This document shows, in pieces, positions 34,654 to 44,423 of a DNA stretch of 64,000 nucleotides. The position numbers and the translations under genes were made by a program. Position 1 is the first letter of the stretch; every line of letters begins with the position of its first letter. The stretch is from Neobacillus bataviensis (GTDB lineage Bacteria; Bacillota; Bacilli; Bacillales_B; DSM-18226). Where the stretch lies: NCBI RefSeq assembly GCF_019969725.1, contig NZ_JAHXYW010000002.1, forward strand, positions 1-64,000, given 5' to 3'. The notes beneath the pieces are model-generated. The model was given only the letters and a program-made list of their open reading frames with translations, had not been told where the DNA came from and searched no databases.

Positions 34654-35808
34654 ATGAAGAAATTTTTATACATTACATACGCCCTATTGCTTCTCACTGG
34701 TTGTTCCAAGATCAATGAGATCCAATTCCAAGCCTATGCAGTGGGGATAGGAATTGATTATAAAGCTGATGAATACCACGTGGTTATGCAGTTTTTAGAC
34801 TTTTCGAACGTAGCTAAAACCGAGCAAGGCAAGAGTGATAAACCTAGCCCAATCTGGTTAGGAGTTGGAAAAGGTAAGACGGTTGAAGAAGCGATTGTTA
34901 AGATTTATCATGGTATACAAATTCCTGTAAATTATGACCAGATAAGTTTATTCGTTTTTGGAAAGTCATTATTGGAACATAGGTTAGGACATACCATCAA
35001 GGCATTGGATACCAATTTCAATATTCGTCTAACGGGAAAGGTCTACGGTACGGAGAAACCAATTGAAGAAATTTTTACTTCGCAGGTACCTTTTAATTAT
35101 GCTTTCTCTAATTCCCGGATTAATCAGCCCGAATACATGCAGCAGCAAGAATCGACTATTCCGACTATTTCCCTGCAAGAATTGATTTATCAATTTGATG
35201 AAAAAACAAAAACTATATTGCTGCCATGCATCTCTGTTAATAAAGAGAATATAAAGCAGAACTTGGAGAAATTTCCTGTGACTACTTTTAATGGGGCATA
35301 TGTCATGAAAGATGAAAAAATGAAGGGTTTTTTAACAAGCAAGGAACTTGAAGGTTTTATCCGCGTGAACAATAAGGCGATACGATCGCCTGTAATCATT
35401 ACTGAAAGGAAAAATAGGGAAGAGGATCATGTTCAAATAGAATTATTAAATCCGAAGGTCAAAAGAATCATGAATAAAGACAAAAATGAGGTTCAGGTTG
35501 GATTGGATATAAAGATTTCAGCTATAGTCAGAGAATCCGACCATACCATTCTTGCTCCAAGAATTAAAAGGAAGATTAAAGAGAAAATTAGAGACCATGT
35601 ATATGAAGCCTATGTAAATAGCGATAAAATCGGGGGAGATATATATCAATTCGAAGACTATATGTATCGATTTATGCACGATGACTGGATGAGGTATCAA
35701 AAAAGCGGGAAATTTCCAATCTTAAATAAAAACGACATTCATGTAAAAGTAAAGCCGCTAAAAAGCATAAATAAAATAAATGCCGGGATCCATCTTCCCT
35801 TAAAATAG
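34654..35808 (+). CDS. Spore germination receptor lipoprotein (GerAC-type)
   Basis: 384 aa. A lipoprotein signal with lipobox LLTGC (Cys18) is followed by the Ger(x)C start QFQAYAVGIGIDYKADEYHVV. The C-terminal domain (about 210-370) carries VQVGLDIKISAIVRES. It is the outer-leaflet lipoprotein of the receptor complex. The length and order fit the family. It ends the operon; a terminator follows at 35850. Confidence 0.93.
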   Translation: MKKFLYITYALLLLTGCSKINEIQFQAYAVGIGIDYKADEYHVVMQFLDFSNVAKTEQGKSDKPSPIWLGVGKGKTVEEAIVKIYHGIQIPVNYDQISLFVFGKSLLEHRLGHTIKALDTNFNIRLTGKVYGTEKPIEEIFTSQVPFNYAFSNSRINQPEYMQQQESTIPTISLQELIYQFDEKTKTILLPCISVNKENIKQNLEKFPVTTFNGAYVMKDEKMKGFLTSKELEGFIRVNNKAIRSPVIITERKNREEDHVQIELLNPKVKRIMNKDKNEVQVGLDIKISAIVRESDHTILAPRIKRKIKEKIRDHVYEAYVNSDKIGGDIYQFEDYMYRFMHDDWMRYQKSGKFPILNKNDIHVKVKPLKSINKINAGIHLPLK

Positions 35809-35849
35809 GGAGATTGATGCCATTAATAAATAAGAAAAATTATTAACTT

Positions 35850-35882
35850 AAAGACGTCAAACTTGATAGACGTCTTTTTTTA
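35850..35882 (+). terminator. Terminator of the ger operon
   Basis: AAAGACGTC (35850-35858) pairs with GACGTCTTT (35869-35877) and continues into T residues. Confidence 0.9.
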
Positions 35883-35920
35883 CGAAAAAATGGTACTTTA
35901 ATATCATATTTTTAATATGT

Positions 35921-35950
35921 TTGTAATATTTAGTAAATTAAGATTATAAT
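35921..35950 (+). promoter_or_regulatory. dpp promoter with CodY-like box
   Basis: TTGTAA (35921-35926), 18-base spacer, TATAAT (35945-35950). A 15-base AATATTTAGTAAATT (35925-35939) lies across the spacer and matches the CodY box AATTTTCWGAAAATT in 12 of 15 positions. In B. subtilis dpp is a classic CodY-repressed operon, so repression in nutrient excess is likely. Confidence 0.6.
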
Positions 35951-35988
35951 AGTATTAAAATAATATTTTAATAGAAAGGGGTATTTGA

Positions 35989-36813
35989 GTGAAATTATAT
36001 GTTTCCGTGGATATGGAAGGAATCACTGGCATGGTTGACCATACTCAAGTTGATTCTGGCAAGCATAACTATGAGCGCAGCCGGATTATTATGACGGATG
36101 AAGCAAACCATGTCATTACAGCTGCTTTTGATTCAGGATGTGATGAAGTAGTCGTAAATGACAGCCATTCAAAAATGAATAATCTTTTAATTGAGAGGCT
36201 CCACCCTGAGACACAACTGATAACTGGTGATGTGAAACCATTTTCAATGGTCCAAGGGTTAGATAAAACCTTTACGGGGGCGGCCTTTGTTGGCTACCAT
36301 GCCCGTGCCGCCTTAAAAGGCGTCATGTCCCATTCCATGATCTTTGGGGTCCGCAATATGTACATCAATAATGTAGCAGTAGGCGAATTAGGATTCAATG
36401 CCTATGTCGCAGGATATTACGATGTTCCTCTTCTAATGGTAGCGGGTGATGACCGTGCCGCCTTTGAGGCAGAGCAACTGATTCCGGGTGTGACAACCGC
36501 AGTTGTAAAGGAATCTATTTCAAGGTCTGCAGTCAAATCGTTAACACCGGCAAAAGCAGGACAGCTGCTTCGTGAAAAAACGGCCATCGCACTTAACAAT
36601 AGAGGTAAAGTGAAACCGCTTACACCGCCAGATAGGCCGCTTCTAGCGATTGAATTTACCAATTATGGGGAGGCGGAATGGGCAAATTTAATGCCAGGCA
36701 CAGAAATCGTCCCAGAAACGACAATTGTTCGTTTCCAAGCGAAAGACATATTAGAAGCATACCAAGCAATGCTAGTAATGACGGAATTGGCGATGAGAAC
36801 AACATTCTGTTAG
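35989..36813 (+). CDS. dppA: D-aminopeptidase DppA
   Basis: 274 aa family M55 zinc peptidase. All residues known from B. subtilis DppA are at the same positions: Asp8 and Glu10 (SVDMEG), His60 (NDSH), His104 (VGYHA), His115 (MSHS) and Glu133 (VGELGF). The enzyme is a cytoplasmic decamer that removes N-terminal D-amino acids, above all D-Ala. The GTG start has AAAGGGG 7 bases upstream. First gene of the dpp-ykf operon. It likely trims D-Ala-containing wall peptides taken up by DppBCDE. Confidence 0.97.
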   Translation: MKLYVSVDMEGITGMVDHTQVDSGKHNYERSRIIMTDEANHVITAAFDSGCDEVVVNDSHSKMNNLLIERLHPETQLITGDVKPFSMVQGLDKTFTGAAFVGYHARAALKGVMSHSMIFGVRNMYINNVAVGELGFNAYVAGYYDVPLLMVAGDDRAAFEAEQLIPGVTTAVVKESISRSAVKSLTPAKAGQLLREKTAIALNNRGKVKPLTPPDRPLLAIEFTNYGEAEWANLMPGTEIVPETTIVRFQAKDILEAYQAMLVMTELAMRTTFC

Positions 36814-36826
36814 GAAGTGGACGAGC

Positions 36827-37759
36827 ATGAATACATATTTCATTAAACGAATTGCCGCGATGATTATCACGTTATGGCTTATCATTACAGCAACCTTTTT
36901 CTTAATGCATTCAGTACCAGGATCACCATTTAATGAGGAAAGAACAACCAATGAAGCCGTACAAAAGAACCTCGAAGCCTATTACCATCTAGATCAGCCT
37001 CTCTTAGTCCAATATGGGAATTACCTATCAGCACTTGTCAAATTAGACCTCGGACCTTCGATAAAAAAATCATCTCAGACTGTAAACGACATGCTGGGGA
37101 GAGGATTTCCGGTATCATTTGAGCTTGGATTTTACACACTTTTAGTCGCAATTTTTTCAGGCATATTACTTGGTGTATTAGCTGCCCTTCGCCATAACGG
37201 CATCATCGACTATGTGGCGATGAGCATTGCGGTACTGGGAATTTCGATTCCGAACTTTGTCATGGCTACATTTTTGATTGAGGAGCTGGCTGTAAGATTT
37301 CCGATATTCCCAGTCGCTACATGGACTAGCCCGAAACATATGGTATTGCCGATTTTAGCGCTGGCAACAGGACCAATGGCGATTATCGCCCGCTTAACGC
37401 GCACAAGTATGCTCGAAGTATTAACCCAGGATTACATTAAAACGGCGAAAGCAAAAGGCCTATCCCCAGTGAAAATTGTTTTTAAACATGCCTTAAGAAA
37501 TGCTCTTTTGCCAGTTGTGACGGTTTTAGGTTCATTAGCTGCCAGTATCTTAACCGGTACGTTTGTGATTGAAAAAATATTCGCGATTCCCGGGATGGGG
37601 AAATACTTTGTTGACAGTATCAATACACGTGATTATCCAGTCATTATGGGAACAACCGTCTTTTATAGTGCCATTTTGATTCTTATGCTGTTAATCGTCG
37701 ATCTCGCCTATGGGGTTTTAGATCCACGAATTAAACTCCATAAAAAGGAGGCGAAATAA
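36827..37759 (+). CDS. dppB: Dipeptide/oligopeptide ABC permease DppB
   Basis: 310 aa with six transmembrane helices. The start is typical (KRIAAMIITLWLIITATFFLMH), and the ABC-permease EAA-type loop is in DYIKTAKAKGLSPVKIVFKHALRNALLPVV. It is one of the two membrane subunits of the dipeptide and murein tripeptide importer. It lies 13 bases after dppA and its stop overlaps the dppC start (TAATG). Confidence 0.95.
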   Translation: MNTYFIKRIAAMIITLWLIITATFFLMHSVPGSPFNEERTTNEAVQKNLEAYYHLDQPLLVQYGNYLSALVKLDLGPSIKKSSQTVNDMLGRGFPVSFELGFYTLLVAIFSGILLGVLAALRHNGIIDYVAMSIAVLGISIPNFVMATFLIEELAVRFPIFPVATWTSPKHMVLPILALATGPMAIIARLTRTSMLEVLTQDYIKTAKAKGLSPVKIVFKHALRNALLPVVTVLGSLAASILTGTFVIEKIFAIPGMGKYFVDSINTRDYPVIMGTTVFYSAILILMLLIVDLAYGVLDPRIKLHKKEAK

Positions 37760-38712
37760 TGGAGCTGCGGAAACAGGAAAACAGAAATATTTCGGCAGAT
37801 GTTCCTGATGAATGGTTTGTACCGAAAGCACGAAATCAAACAGAAGCAGAAGCTGTCATAAGACCGAGCTTGTCGTACTGGAAGGATTCCTGGCTCAGAC
37901 TGGTAAAAAATAAGCTGGCGATGGCAGGTTTGGTATTCTTGGCCTTTCTAACCTTATTGGCTATTTTCGGACCAATCATTTCACCCCATTCGGTGGAAAA
38001 GCAATCGTTAACACTGCAGAATTTGCCTCCATCTAGTAAGTATTGGTTTGGTACCGATGATTTAGGCCGCGATGTCTTTACCAGAACCTGTTATGGTGCG
38101 CGAATCTCATTATTTGTTGGGTTAATGGCGGCCCTGATTGACTTTGTTATTGGGGTTGTTTATGGCGGTTTTTCCGGGTATAAAGGCGGCAGAATCGATA
38201 ACTTAATGATGCGATTTGTGGAGATTCTCTATGGCCTTCCTTACTTACTCGTTGTTATTTTAGTCATGGTCGTAATTGGACCGGGATTGACAACTATTAT
38301 TCTTGCATTATCGATAACGGGCTGGGTTGGGATGGCGAGAATTGTCCGAGGGCAAGTCTTACAAATTAAAAACTATGAATTCGTCCTGGCATCAAAAACG
38401 TTCGGTACGAAAACTGCGCGGATTATTAGAAAAAATCTGCTGCCGAATACGATGGGGCCGATCATTGTTCAAATGACACTAACAATTCCGTCTGCTATTT
38501 TTGCAGAAGCATTTTTAAGCTTCATCGGCCTCGGCATCCAAGCACCGCATGCAAGCTGGGGAGTAATGGCGAATGATGGTTTATCTACTATTCTCTCAGG
38601 CTACTGGTGGCGTTTGTTCTTTCCAACCTTGTTCATTTCATTAACCATGTTTGCGTTTAATGTTTTAGGTGATGGATTACAGGATGCCCTTGATCCAAAG
38701 TTGAGGAGGTAA
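37759..38712 (+). CDS. dppC: Dipeptide/oligopeptide ABC permease DppC
   Basis: 317 aa. A cytoplasmic N-terminal tail of about 50 residues is followed by six helices. It has the DppC hallmarks FGTDDLGRDVFTRTCYGARISL and the EAA loop ASKTFGTKTARIIRKNLLPNTMGPI. It pairs with DppB. It lies 4 bases before dppD. Confidence 0.95.
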   Translation: MELRKQENRNISADVPDEWFVPKARNQTEAEAVIRPSLSYWKDSWLRLVKNKLAMAGLVFLAFLTLLAIFGPIISPHSVEKQSLTLQNLPPSSKYWFGTDDLGRDVFTRTCYGARISLFVGLMAALIDFVIGVVYGGFSGYKGGRIDNLMMRFVEILYGLPYLLVVILVMVVIGPGLTTIILALSITGWVGMARIVRGQVLQIKNYEFVLASKTFGTKTARIIRKNLLPNTMGPIIVQMTLTIPSAIFAEAFLSFIGLGIQAPHASWGVMANDGLSTILSGYWWRLFFPTLFISLTMFAFNVLGDGLQDALDPKLRR

Positions 38713-38716
38713 CATC

Positions 38717-39715
38717 ATGGAGAAAATTCTTCAGGTTAAGGATTTACAAGTATCCTTTTCAACCTATGGCGGCGAAGTAAATGCTGTCCGAGGTGTCAGT
38801 TTTGACCTGCATAAAGGTGAAACATTAGCCATTGTTGGTGAATCAGGCTGTGGGAAAAGCGTCACTTCTCAAAGCATCATGAGGCTCATTCCTAGTCCTC
38901 CCGGCAGAATAACGGGTGGAGAAGTTCTTTTCAAAGGTATGGATTTAATTAAGTTAAAAGAACCGGAATTGCGGAAGCTTCGCGGTTCCAATATTTCGAT
39001 GATTTTCCAAGATCCGATGACGGCTTTAAATCCAACGCTTACGATTGGTGAGCAAATCATGGAAGGAATTATCCAACATGAAAAGATATCACGGGACGAG
39101 GCAAAGAAAGCAGCCATCGAGATGCTTACTCTTGTGGGAATTCCTAGTCCGGAGCAGCGGTTAAAACAATATCCCCATCAGTTTAGCGGCGGTATGCGGC
39201 AGCGAATCGTCATTGCCATGGCACTTGTGTGCAAGCCGGATGTATTAATTGCCGATGAACCTACAACCGCACTTGATGTTACCATTCAAGCACAAATTCT
39301 GGAGTTATTTAGAGATATCCAAAAGAAAACAGGGGTATCGATTATCTTGATTACTCACGACTTGGGTGTAGTAGCACAGGTTGCTGACCGCGTTGCCGTC
39401 ATGTACGCGGGGAAAATTGTTGAAGTAGGGACAAGGCGGGAAATCTTTTACCGATCACAGCATCCATATACAGTGGGATTACTTCAATCTGTACCACGGC
39501 TTGACATGGAAAAAGGAGAACTCGTTCCCATACCAGGAACACCGCCTGACTTATTTTCCCCTCCTGTGGGATGTGCCTTTTCGGCACGCTGTCCCTATGC
39601 GATGGAAGTCTGTGATAAAGCCTACCCGTTTAAAATCCAGCTGAGCAGCCATCATCAAGTAGATTGCTGGCTCCAGGACGAACGGGCTAAAAAATTGGTT
39701 TCAACATTTGTTTAA
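38717..39715 (+). CDS. dppD: Dipeptide ABC transporter ATPase DppD
   Basis: 332 aa ATPase with Walker A GESGCGKSVTS, Q-loop IFQDPMTALNP, signature FSGGMRQR, Walker B VLIADEPTTALD and H-loop LITHDLG. The C-terminal oligopeptide-transporter extension has Cys motifs (CAFSARCPYAMEVC). With YkfD it energises peptide uptake. Confidence 0.96.
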   Translation: MEKILQVKDLQVSFSTYGGEVNAVRGVSFDLHKGETLAIVGESGCGKSVTSQSIMRLIPSPPGRITGGEVLFKGMDLIKLKEPELRKLRGSNISMIFQDPMTALNPTLTIGEQIMEGIIQHEKISRDEAKKAAIEMLTLVGIPSPEQRLKQYPHQFSGGMRQRIVIAMALVCKPDVLIADEPTTALDVTIQAQILELFRDIQKKTGVSIILITHDLGVVAQVADRVAVMYAGKIVEVGTRREIFYRSQHPYTVGLLQSVPRLDMEKGELVPIPGTPPDLFSPPVGCAFSARCPYAMEVCDKAYPFKIQLSSHHQVDCWLQDERAKKLVSTFV

Positions 39716-39742
39716 CTATAAAAAATACTGAGGGGGAAAGTC

Positions 39743-41377
39743 ATGAAAAAGTTTTTGACAATGTTGGTAACTTGTTTACTTGTATTTGCTTTAGCAGCTT
39801 GTACAGCAAATAAGGATGCCGGAAGTGAGCCGAAAAAGGATGATGGAAAAGGAAAGTCAAAGGAAAAGGTAGAAAAAGTTCTTAACCTAAATAACAGTCA
39901 AGAGCCAACATCTTGGGATCCTGCCATTGGATTCGATGCTGTTTCTTGGAATTCATTAAACAACATTATGGAGGGTCTGACTCGTTTGGACCAAACCCAT
40001 GAACCAAAAGCTGCAACCGCTAAAAGCTGGGATGTTTCAGAGGACGGAAAAACCTATACCTTCCATATTCGAGACAATGCGAAATGGTCAAATGGTGACG
40101 ACGTTACTGCTGGTGACTTTGTATTTGCTTGGAAACGCCTTTTAGATCCAAAAACAGGATCCTCTGCTGCCTTTTTAGGATATTTCATCGAAGGCGGCGA
40201 AGCATTTAACACTGGAAAAGGAACAGCTGATGATGTAAAAGTAAAAGCGGTTGATAATAAGACGTTTGAAGTAACCTTAACAAGCCCGCAGGCTTATTTC
40301 TTAAGTGTTATTGCTAATCCTGCGTTCTTCCCAATCAATGAAAAAGTAGCAACAGCTAATCCAAATTGGTTTGCTGAAGCAAGTTCATTCGTGGGTAATG
40401 GTCCTTTCAAACTAACGGAATGGAACCATGATAGTGATTTCACTTTTACAAAGAATGAAAAATATTGGGATGCTAAAAATGTTAAATTAGATAAAGTTCA
40501 TTGGGCAATGGTTGATGACCCGAATACAGAATATCAAATGTTCAAGACAGGGGAGTTAGATACATCTGATGTCCCTGCAGAACTTGCTGACCAGTTGTTT
40601 AAAGAAGGCGATGTGAAGGTAGAAGACCAAGCTGGTGAATATTTCTACCGATTTAATCTTACAAAAGAGCCTTTCCAAAACGAGAATATTCGTAAGGCAT
40701 TCGCGCTAGCGGTTAACCAGGAGCAAATGGTTGACCTTGTAACAAAAAATAAGGAAAAGCCGGCTTACGGTTTTGTGTCCTACGGATTTAAGGATGCAGC
40801 AGGTAATGACTTCCGAAAAACAAACGGAGACCTACTTAAAACGGATGTTGCAAAAGCAAAAGAATTGTTGAAAAAGGGTATGGAAGAGGAAAATTACACG
40901 AAACTTCCTGAAGTAACGCTTACTTATAGCACAAGTGATGCACACAAAAAGATCGCTGAAGCCCTGCAGCAAATGTTTAAGGAAAATTTAGGTGTTGACG
41001 TAAAGCTTGCCAATATGGAAAGCAGTGTGTTTGCAACTGATCAAAAGGCATTAAAGTTCCAGTTATCACGGAGCTCATTCCTAGCTGACTATGCAGATCC
41101 AATCAACTTCTTAGAAAACTTTATTACTGGATCTCCAATGAACCGCACAGGCTGGAGCAACAAAGAATTTGACCAATTAATAAAAGATGCAAAGAATGAA
41201 AAAGATGAAAAGAAACGTTTTGAGATGATGTATAAGGCTGAAAAGGTATTATTTGATGCCGCTCCAATTATTCCTATTCACTTCTATAACCAAGTATATT
41301 TACAAAATAAGGATGTAACAGGCATCGTTCGTCATCCAGTTGGATATTTAGAATTAAAATGGGCAGATAAGAAATAA
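39743..41377 (+). CDS. dppE: Peptide-binding lipoprotein DppE
   Basis: 544 aa. The lipoprotein signal ends in the lipobox LAAC (Cys20), followed by a Lys/Glu-rich linker. The family 5 solute-binding protein body has LNNIMEGLTRLDQ, YTFHIRDNAKWSNGDDVTAGDF and FVGNGPFKLTEW. It captures dipeptides and the murein tripeptide outside the membrane for DppBCD/YkfD. AGGGGG precedes the ATG; a hairpin follows the gene. Confidence 0.95.
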   Translation: MKKFLTMLVTCLLVFALAACTANKDAGSEPKKDDGKGKSKEKVEKVLNLNNSQEPTSWDPAIGFDAVSWNSLNNIMEGLTRLDQTHEPKAATAKSWDVSEDGKTYTFHIRDNAKWSNGDDVTAGDFVFAWKRLLDPKTGSSAAFLGYFIEGGEAFNTGKGTADDVKVKAVDNKTFEVTLTSPQAYFLSVIANPAFFPINEKVATANPNWFAEASSFVGNGPFKLTEWNHDSDFTFTKNEKYWDAKNVKLDKVHWAMVDDPNTEYQMFKTGELDTSDVPAELADQLFKEGDVKVEDQAGEYFYRFNLTKEPFQNENIRKAFALAVNQEQMVDLVTKNKEKPAYGFVSYGFKDAAGNDFRKTNGDLLKTDVAKAKELLKKGMEEENYTKLPEVTLTYSTSDAHKKIAEALQQMFKENLGVDVKLANMESSVFATDQKALKFQLSRSSFLADYADPINFLENFITGSPMNRTGWSNKEFDQLIKDAKNEKDEKKRFEMMYKAEKVLFDAAPIIPIHFYNQVYLQNKDVTGIVRHPVGYLELKWADKK

Positions 41378-41399
41378 GCGATAGTCTTAATTTTAAATA

Positions 41400-41430
41400 A
41401 AAGGGATGTTCAGCCGGACATCCCTTTTAC
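41400..41430 (+). terminator. Internal hairpin between dppE and ykfA
   Basis: AAAGGGATGT pairs with ACATCCCTTT around TCAGCCGG (about 41400-41427), followed by TTAC. It looks like a partial terminator or 3' protecting stem that would lower ykf expression relative to dppE. Confidence 0.7.
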
Positions 41431-41475
41431 CCTAGAAACATAGATTTATAGATGGTGTCGAAAAGGGGTTTTCTA

Positions 41476-42399
41476 ATGAATGCAGTCAAGCCAAATCGTC
41501 TTAAAGTAGGAGATACTGTTGGAGTTATTGCTCCAGCTAGCCCGCCGAATCAAGAAAATCTAGTACGTGGAATCACTTTTTTGAAGGATTTAGGATTAAA
41601 AGTCAAGGGTGGAAAACATGTATCCCGTATTAATGGTTATTTAGCCGGCTCCGATCAAGAAAGATTAGAAGATTTCCATGAAATGTTCGCTGACCCAGAT
41701 GTTAAAGCTATTATTTGCGCCTGCGGCGGTTTTGGAACAGGAAGAATTGCCGAACAAATTGACTATGAATTAGTTAAAAGGAATCCAAAAATTTTTTGGG
41801 GTTATAGCGATATTACTTTTTTACATACGGCCATTCGGCAACAAGCGGAGCAGGTGACCTTTCATGGGCCGATGCTTGCTTCGGATATAGGGAAAGAGGA
41901 CACACACCAAATGTCTAAAAAAGGTTTTATGCAATTATTTGAGCCTTCCTCTTTCGTCTATACGGAACAGATTTCTCCATTAGACGTTTTAGTTGATGGT
42001 GAGGCAAGTGGAGAAATCGTTGGTGGGAATTTGTCGCTTCTAGTCAGCACTCTTGCAACAGAATACGAAATTGAGACGAAGGGTAAGCTGCTGCTTATTG
42101 AGGATGTGAATGAAGAACCCCGGTCCGTGGACCGAATGCTTAATCAGCTTTATATGGCTGGCAAACTTAAGGATGCTAGCGGCATACTTGTAGGAGATTT
42201 TTGTGATTGTACACCACAAAGGAATCTTACCTTATCGTTAGAAGAAGTCATTGCCCATTATGTTCAGCTCGCAGACAGGCCGGCGATGAAGGGATTCATG
42301 ATGGGGCATTGCAACCCAAATATCGCTATTCCCTTAGGTGTACAGGCATCCATGAATACGTATGAAAAAAAACTAATTGTCGATAGCGGCATCTTGTAA
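41476..42399 (+). CDS. ykfA: LD-carboxypeptidase (family S66), YkfA
   Basis: About 307 aa. Family S66 features are VGVIAPASPPNQE at the front, the nucleophile Ser in FWGYSDITFLH, the Glu in LLLIEDVNEEPRSVDRML and the His in MGHCNPNIAIPLG. Such enzymes cut the L-D bond before D-Ala in murein tetrapeptides. There is no signal peptide, so it acts in the cytoplasm on imported peptides. ATG at 41476 follows AAAAGGGG by 8 bases; the longer GTG-started frame at 41452 is less likely. Confidence 0.94.
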   Translation: MNAVKPNRLKVGDTVGVIAPASPPNQENLVRGITFLKDLGLKVKGGKHVSRINGYLAGSDQERLEDFHEMFADPDVKAIICACGGFGTGRIAEQIDYELVKRNPKIFWGYSDITFLHTAIRQQAEQVTFHGPMLASDIGKEDTHQMSKKGFMQLFEPSSFVYTEQISPLDVLVDGEASGEIVGGNLSLLVSTLATEYEIETKGKLLLIEDVNEEPRSVDRMLNQLYMAGKLKDASGILVGDFCDCTPQRNLTLSLEEVIAHYVQLADRPAMKGFMMGHCNPNIAIPLGVQASMNTYEKKLIVDSGIL

Positions 42400-42413
42400 A
42401 GGATGGATAACCC

Positions 42414-43514
42414 ATGATTATTGAGCAAATTGAAACATTCCGAGTTGCTGTTCCGCTCATAAAACCGTTTAAAACGGCCCTTCGAACAGTGACGACGGCT
42501 GAATCCATTTTTGTGAAAATAAACTGTGATAATGGGATCGTTGGCTGGGGTGAGGCGCCGCCTACCATTGTTATTACGGGTGATAGCCTCTCGAGTATTG
42601 AATCGGCAATCCATCATGTGATTAAGCCATTTTTACAGAAGAAAAGCTTGCTTCAGTATGAGGTGATTTTTCAGGGACTTAAGACGCTTTTGGTTGGAAA
42701 TCCGAGTCCGAAGGCAGCTGTAGATATGGCAATTTATGATTGTCTATCTCAATATTGCAAACTGCCGCTCTATCAATTCCTCGGCGGCCATAAAAAGGAA
42801 ATGGAAACAGATTTCACCGTTAGCGTGAACGGACCAGAGGAAATGGGCGAGGATGCGGTTTCCTATATTCAAAAAGGCTTCAATGTCCTGAAGGTAAAGG
42901 TGGGGAAGGACGATATCGCTGCCGATATAGAACGGATCCTGGAGATAAGAAGACGGGTAGGAAAAGATATTAAGATACGTTTGGATGCGAATCAGGGATG
43001 GTCAGCGAAGGATGCCATCCGGGCTATTCGTAAAATGGAAGACAATGATTTGCGGATTGAGCTTGTAGAACAGCCGGTTAAAGCAGAAGATATTGAAGGT
43101 TTGAAGCAAGTAACGGATGCAGTCGACACACTCATTATGGCCGATGAAAGTGTGTTTACCCCGAAGCAGGCCTTCCAAGTATTAAAAACAAGAAGTGCTG
43201 ACTTAATAAATATTAAACTGATGAAGGCTGGTGGAATCTATCAAGCCCAAATCATCAACCAACTGGCTGAAACATGCGGTGTCGAGTGTATGGTCGGCAG
43301 TATGATTGAAACTCGTCTTGGAATCACGGCTGCAGCTCACTTTGCTGCAAGCAAGCAAAATATTAACCGTTTTGATTTTGATGCACCGTTAATGCTAGCA
43401 AAGGATCTCGTGGAAGGCGGAATCCAATATAATAATAGATTAATAACAATGCCGGAGTCTCCAGGACTTGGAATTAAGTGCATTGACATTGAGGGAGGGG
43501 TCTTAATTGGCTAA
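42414..43514 (+). CDS. ykfB: L-Ala-D/L-Glu epimerase YkfB
   Basis: 366 aa enolase-superfamily enzyme. The KxK motif is in FNVLKVKVGKD, and metal ligands are in RLDANQGW, ELVEQPV and IMADES. The general base Lys is in INIKLMKAGG and the C-terminal DFDAPLM fits. It epimerises L-Ala-D-Glu to L-Ala-L-Glu so that ordinary peptidases can split it. It overlaps the ykfC start by 8 bases. Confidence 0.95.
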   Translation: MIIEQIETFRVAVPLIKPFKTALRTVTTAESIFVKINCDNGIVGWGEAPPTIVITGDSLSSIESAIHHVIKPFLQKKSLLQYEVIFQGLKTLLVGNPSPKAAVDMAIYDCLSQYCKLPLYQFLGGHKKEMETDFTVSVNGPEEMGEDAVSYIQKGFNVLKVKVGKDDIAADIERILEIRRRVGKDIKIRLDANQGWSAKDAIRAIRKMEDNDLRIELVEQPVKAEDIEGLKQVTDAVDTLIMADESVFTPKQAFQVLKTRSADLINIKLMKAGGIYQAQIINQLAETCGVECMVGSMIETRLGITAAAHFAASKQNINRFDFDAPLMLAKDLVEGGIQYNNRLITMPESPGLGIKCIDIEGGVLIG

Positions 43515-44421
43515 ATGGATTGTAAATGTTCCGGTCGCAACCGTATGGACGTCCTTTGATTCACCACGGAAAATCGATAACGATGCTGTATCTAACCCTG
43601 GAAGGATTAAATCGTGGTTAGAGGGATTGACATATGAAACCAGGCTTGAATTATGTAACGCAAACCTTGTTCAAACTCAAGTTTTATATGGTGAAGAAGT
43701 TGTAGTTGTAGAGGAAAATGGTGATTGGGCACATGTGATTATTCCTAGCCAATCCACTAGAAAGGAAGACCGCGGCTATCCAGGATGGGTTCCAAAAGCC
43801 CAATTAGTGAAGGCTGTTGATGGCTGGAATTTAACAGATGGCCCGGTCGCTGTTGTGACCAGCCAAGAGGCAAAGTTGTATAAAGAGAATGATTCTTTTA
43901 GTATAGAACTCTCCTATCTAACCACACTGCCTTTCATAAATGAACAGTATGGCAAGGTGTACGTCAAAACCCCAGATGGGACTGCTGTGCTAGATACAGA
44001 GAATGTCGTTGTCTCCGATTCACCTGCAAGGGGAAATGGACAGGGGATTGTATCAGCAGGCGAGCAGTTTCTTGGCCTGCCTTACTTGTGGGGGGGGATG
44101 AGCAGTTTTGGCTATGATTGCTCAGGATTCAGTTACTCGATGTGCAAGGCAAATGGGTATGTGATCCCCCGCGATGCCAGTGACCAGGCAGCAGCAGGAG
44201 AAAAAGTTGAATTAACAGATATCGAACCAGGTGATTTATTATTTTTTGCCTATGAAGAAGGAAAGGGAAGAATCCACCATGTAGGCATTTATTATGGAGA
44301 AGGAAAATTGCTTCATTCTCCAAAGACAGGAAAAACGGTGGAAATTATACCATTAGAAGGAACGATATACGAGCGGGAATTATGTGCCGCAAGACGCTAC
44401 TGGGGTAAGACGGAGGCATAA
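43507..44421 (+). CDS. ykfC: Gamma-D-glutamyl-L-diamino acid endopeptidase YkfC
   Basis: 304 aa. Bacterial SH3-type domains (about 1-165; KLYKENDSFSIELSYL) precede an NlpC/P60 peptidase domain. Catalytic Cys is in GYDCSGFSYSM, His in IHHVGIYYGEG, with the next His in LLHSPKTGKTVEI. It splits L-Ala-gamma-D-Glu-diaminopimelate between Glu and the diamino acid. No signal peptide, as in the cytoplasmic B. subtilis protein. The start is TTG at 43507 with GAGGGAGGGG upstream. Confidence 0.94.
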   Translation: MAKWIVNVPVATVWTSFDSPRKIDNDAVSNPGRIKSWLEGLTYETRLELCNANLVQTQVLYGEEVVVVEENGDWAHVIIPSQSTRKEDRGYPGWVPKAQLVKAVDGWNLTDGPVAVVTSQEAKLYKENDSFSIELSYLTTLPFINEQYGKVYVKTPDGTAVLDTENVVVSDSPARGNGQGIVSAGEQFLGLPYLWGGMSSFGYDCSGFSYSMCKANGYVIPRDASDQAAAGEKVELTDIEPGDLLFFAYEEGKGRIHHVGIYYGEGKLLHSPKTGKTVEIIPLEGTIYERELCAARRYWGKTEA

Positions 44422-44423
44422 CT

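Noticed and set aside
36827..39715. Nickel-type ABC transporter instead of Dpp
   Set aside because: dppA upstream and ykfABCD downstream in B. subtilis order point to peptides; no nickel-specific marks were seen.
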